Of a stretch of DNA of 64,000 bases, positions 63,140 through 64,000 are shown one piece after another; the first letter of the stretch is position 1, and every line of letters begins with the position of its first letter. Below the pieces are notes generated by a model that saw nothing but the letters and a program-made list of their open reading frames with translations, searched no databases and was not told the DNA's origin. The translations under genes and the position numbers were made by a program. This DNA comes from Phalacrocorax aristotelis (lineage: Eukaryota; Chordata; Aves; Suliformes; Phalacrocoracidae), in the NCBI RefSeq assembly GCF_949628215.1, contig NC_134281.1:42428512-42492511 (forward strand), written 5' to 3'.

Positions 63140-63221
63140 CGGGGCCGGGGCAGGAGCAGGAGCAGGGGCAGGGGCAGGGGCTGGGGCTGGGGCTGGCGCT
63201 GGGGCAGGGGCTGGGGCAGGC
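63140..63221. repeat. GGGGCN hexamer repeat, G-quadruplex prone
   Basis: Serial GGGGCA, GGGGCT and GGAGCA units on the plus strand, at least ten runs of four G with 2-nt spacers. The minus (NFIA sense) strand is C-rich. Confidence 0.9.
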
Positions 63222-63290
63222 AGCGGGCGGCGCGCCGGCGCTCCCCGCCGACCCGGCCGGCAGGGGATGCGCGCCGCCGCCCGCCCGCCC

Positions 63291-63358
63291 GCCTGTCCGC
63301 CTGTCCGTCTGTCCGTCCGTCCACCCCTCCGTCCGGCGGCCGGTCCGTCGGTCCGTCC
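63291..63358. repeat. (CNGT/CCGT)n tetranucleotide repeat
   Basis: Imperfect run of CTGTC and CGTC units (CTGTCCGTCTGTCCGTCCGT and degenerate continuation). Confidence 0.85.
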
Positions 63359-63424
63359 CCCCACGGCACCGCGCTCCTTCACGCATCTTGCTATTCAGCC
63401 TGCGCCTTGCAGACAAGGTTACCC

Positions 63425-63800
63425 CAGAGCGGCTCTGTAATCCTTCACTGAAATAGGCTTTATTGATTGCTCTGGTCTATTGTTCCCTTTTCAAGTCCCC
63501 CAAGTTCAAGTTCATCCTGGTGTTACATCATGTCTCGTTGTTACGGGCAACCAGACAGCCCCAGACGTGACTATCATTAGCAAGAGCCGCGCTGCGCCCT
63601 CCCACCGCCCGCCAGCCGCTCTGACGTAGCAGCCCCGCTGCAAACACATTGAAGTATTTATTCTGCCTAATTTATGACCTCCACAGCAAGAGAGACCCCC
63701 ACTCCAAAAACCAACACTGTTGTATATTTAATTAATCTGTCTTTCTCTGGCACTTGGGAAAGTTAGACAAAGGTCTAATTATTGTGTGTCGCTCCCCACA
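63425..63800. promoter_or_regulatory. Candidate conserved regulatory block
   Basis: Repeat-free sequence after the CpG island. It has a SOX-like CTATTGTTCCC, two adjacent AGTTCA half sites (CAAGTTCAAGTTCATCC), an RFX X-box-like GTTACGGGCAACC at 63540-63552 and a CRE-like TGACGTAG near 63,622. Motif reading only. Confidence 0.3.
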
Positions 63801-64000
63801 CTTTCCTTTTTGGGGTGACTATTTGCATGGGAAAAGAAACGGCGAGGCTGGGCGCGAGTCCCCTCCCTCCAAAACACCTTTTTTTTCTCCCCTGCCCTAT
63901 TGACATTTCATGAAATACTTTAGCTGCTTAAGGGAATTAGAAAAAAAAAATCTGATGTGAATGTAACTCCTTCTGAGTTGGTATTCAGTAACACAAATCA

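Larger units (their letters stand above)
62930..63420. promoter_or_regulatory. Orphan CpG island in NFIA last intron
   Basis: CpG- and GC-rich block far from the NFIA promoter. Long open frames on both strands here reflect composition and repeats. It could be a promoter of an antisense or short transcript, or a Polycomb-type island. Confidence 0.5.
61206..64000 (-). other. NFIA: NFIA last intron (partial)
   Basis: From the acceptor at 61207 to the window end. I searched for the exon ending IYQAQ that should precede SWYLG and did not find it, so the intron is longer than 2.8 kb. It contains a CpG island with simple repeats and a conserved-looking block at 63,425-63,800. Confidence 0.7.

Noticed and set aside
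62792-63451. Long open frames with Gly-Ala, Ala-Pro and Arg-Gly repeats
   Set aside because: Explained by the GGGGCN and CCGT simple repeats of the intronic CpG island; all frames on both strands are open at once.
1-64000. CRISPR arrays, bacterial operons, tRNA or rRNA genes, endogenous retroviral genes
   Set aside because: Looked for and not seen; the direct repeats present are short tandem types and the genes are spliced vertebrate genes.

Overview
The window is vertebrate nuclear DNA, most likely from a bird. Genes are split by introns of about 0.1 to 6 kb with GT-AG borders, interspersed repeats are sparse, and the one clear transposon relic is a CR1 LINE tail of the sauropsid type. No organelle, bacterial or viral segment was recognised. 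Three genes are identifiable from their protein products, in the order PATJ (minus), TM2D1 (plus), NFIA (minus). This is the same neighbourhood as human 1p31, seen from the opposite strand.

Region 1 (1-14,100) is the 5' part of PATJ (INADL), a tight-junction scaffold. Six coding exons give the first 282 residues: the L27 domain, PDZ1 and the start of PDZ2. They are followed upstream by a long 5' intron and a CpG island at 13.3-14.05 kb that is the likely promoter. The rest of PATJ lies off the left edge.

Region 2 (14,100-36,600) is TM2D1, divergent from PATJ. A second CpG island covers the promoter and exon 1, and six coding exons give a complete 212-residue TM2-domain membrane protein. Two features stand out. 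Intron 1 carries minor-spliceosome (U12) AT-AC signals at both ends. The promoter holds four tandem copies, about 56 bp apart, of a YY1-like GCCATCTT motif. The stop codon is followed 8 nt later by a perfect splice donor, so a non-coding 3' exon is likely; a candidate ends near a poly(A) signal at 36,584.

Region 3 (36,600-54,045) is the tail-to-tail intergenic space between TM2D1 and NFIA. No gene was found there. It has many AT-rich, TAAT-containing, repeat-free stretches that look like candidate regulatory DNA of the NFIA domain, plus a small minisatellite and a GC hairpin.

Region 4 (54,045-64,000) is the 3' end of NFIA on the minus strand: part of the last intron, a terminal exon with only five codons and a stop (S-W-Y-L-G), and a 3' UTR of roughly 7.1 kb. 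That UTR has a canonical poly(A) signal, a strong miR-223 site with supplementary pairing, and 8-mer sites for miR-29 and miR-21. The last intron holds an orphan CpG island with G-quadruplex-prone hexamer repeats.

The protein calls rest on remembered family sequence and on splice-phase consistency. All junctions were read by eye; promoter extents, UTR ends and regulatory calls are inference.
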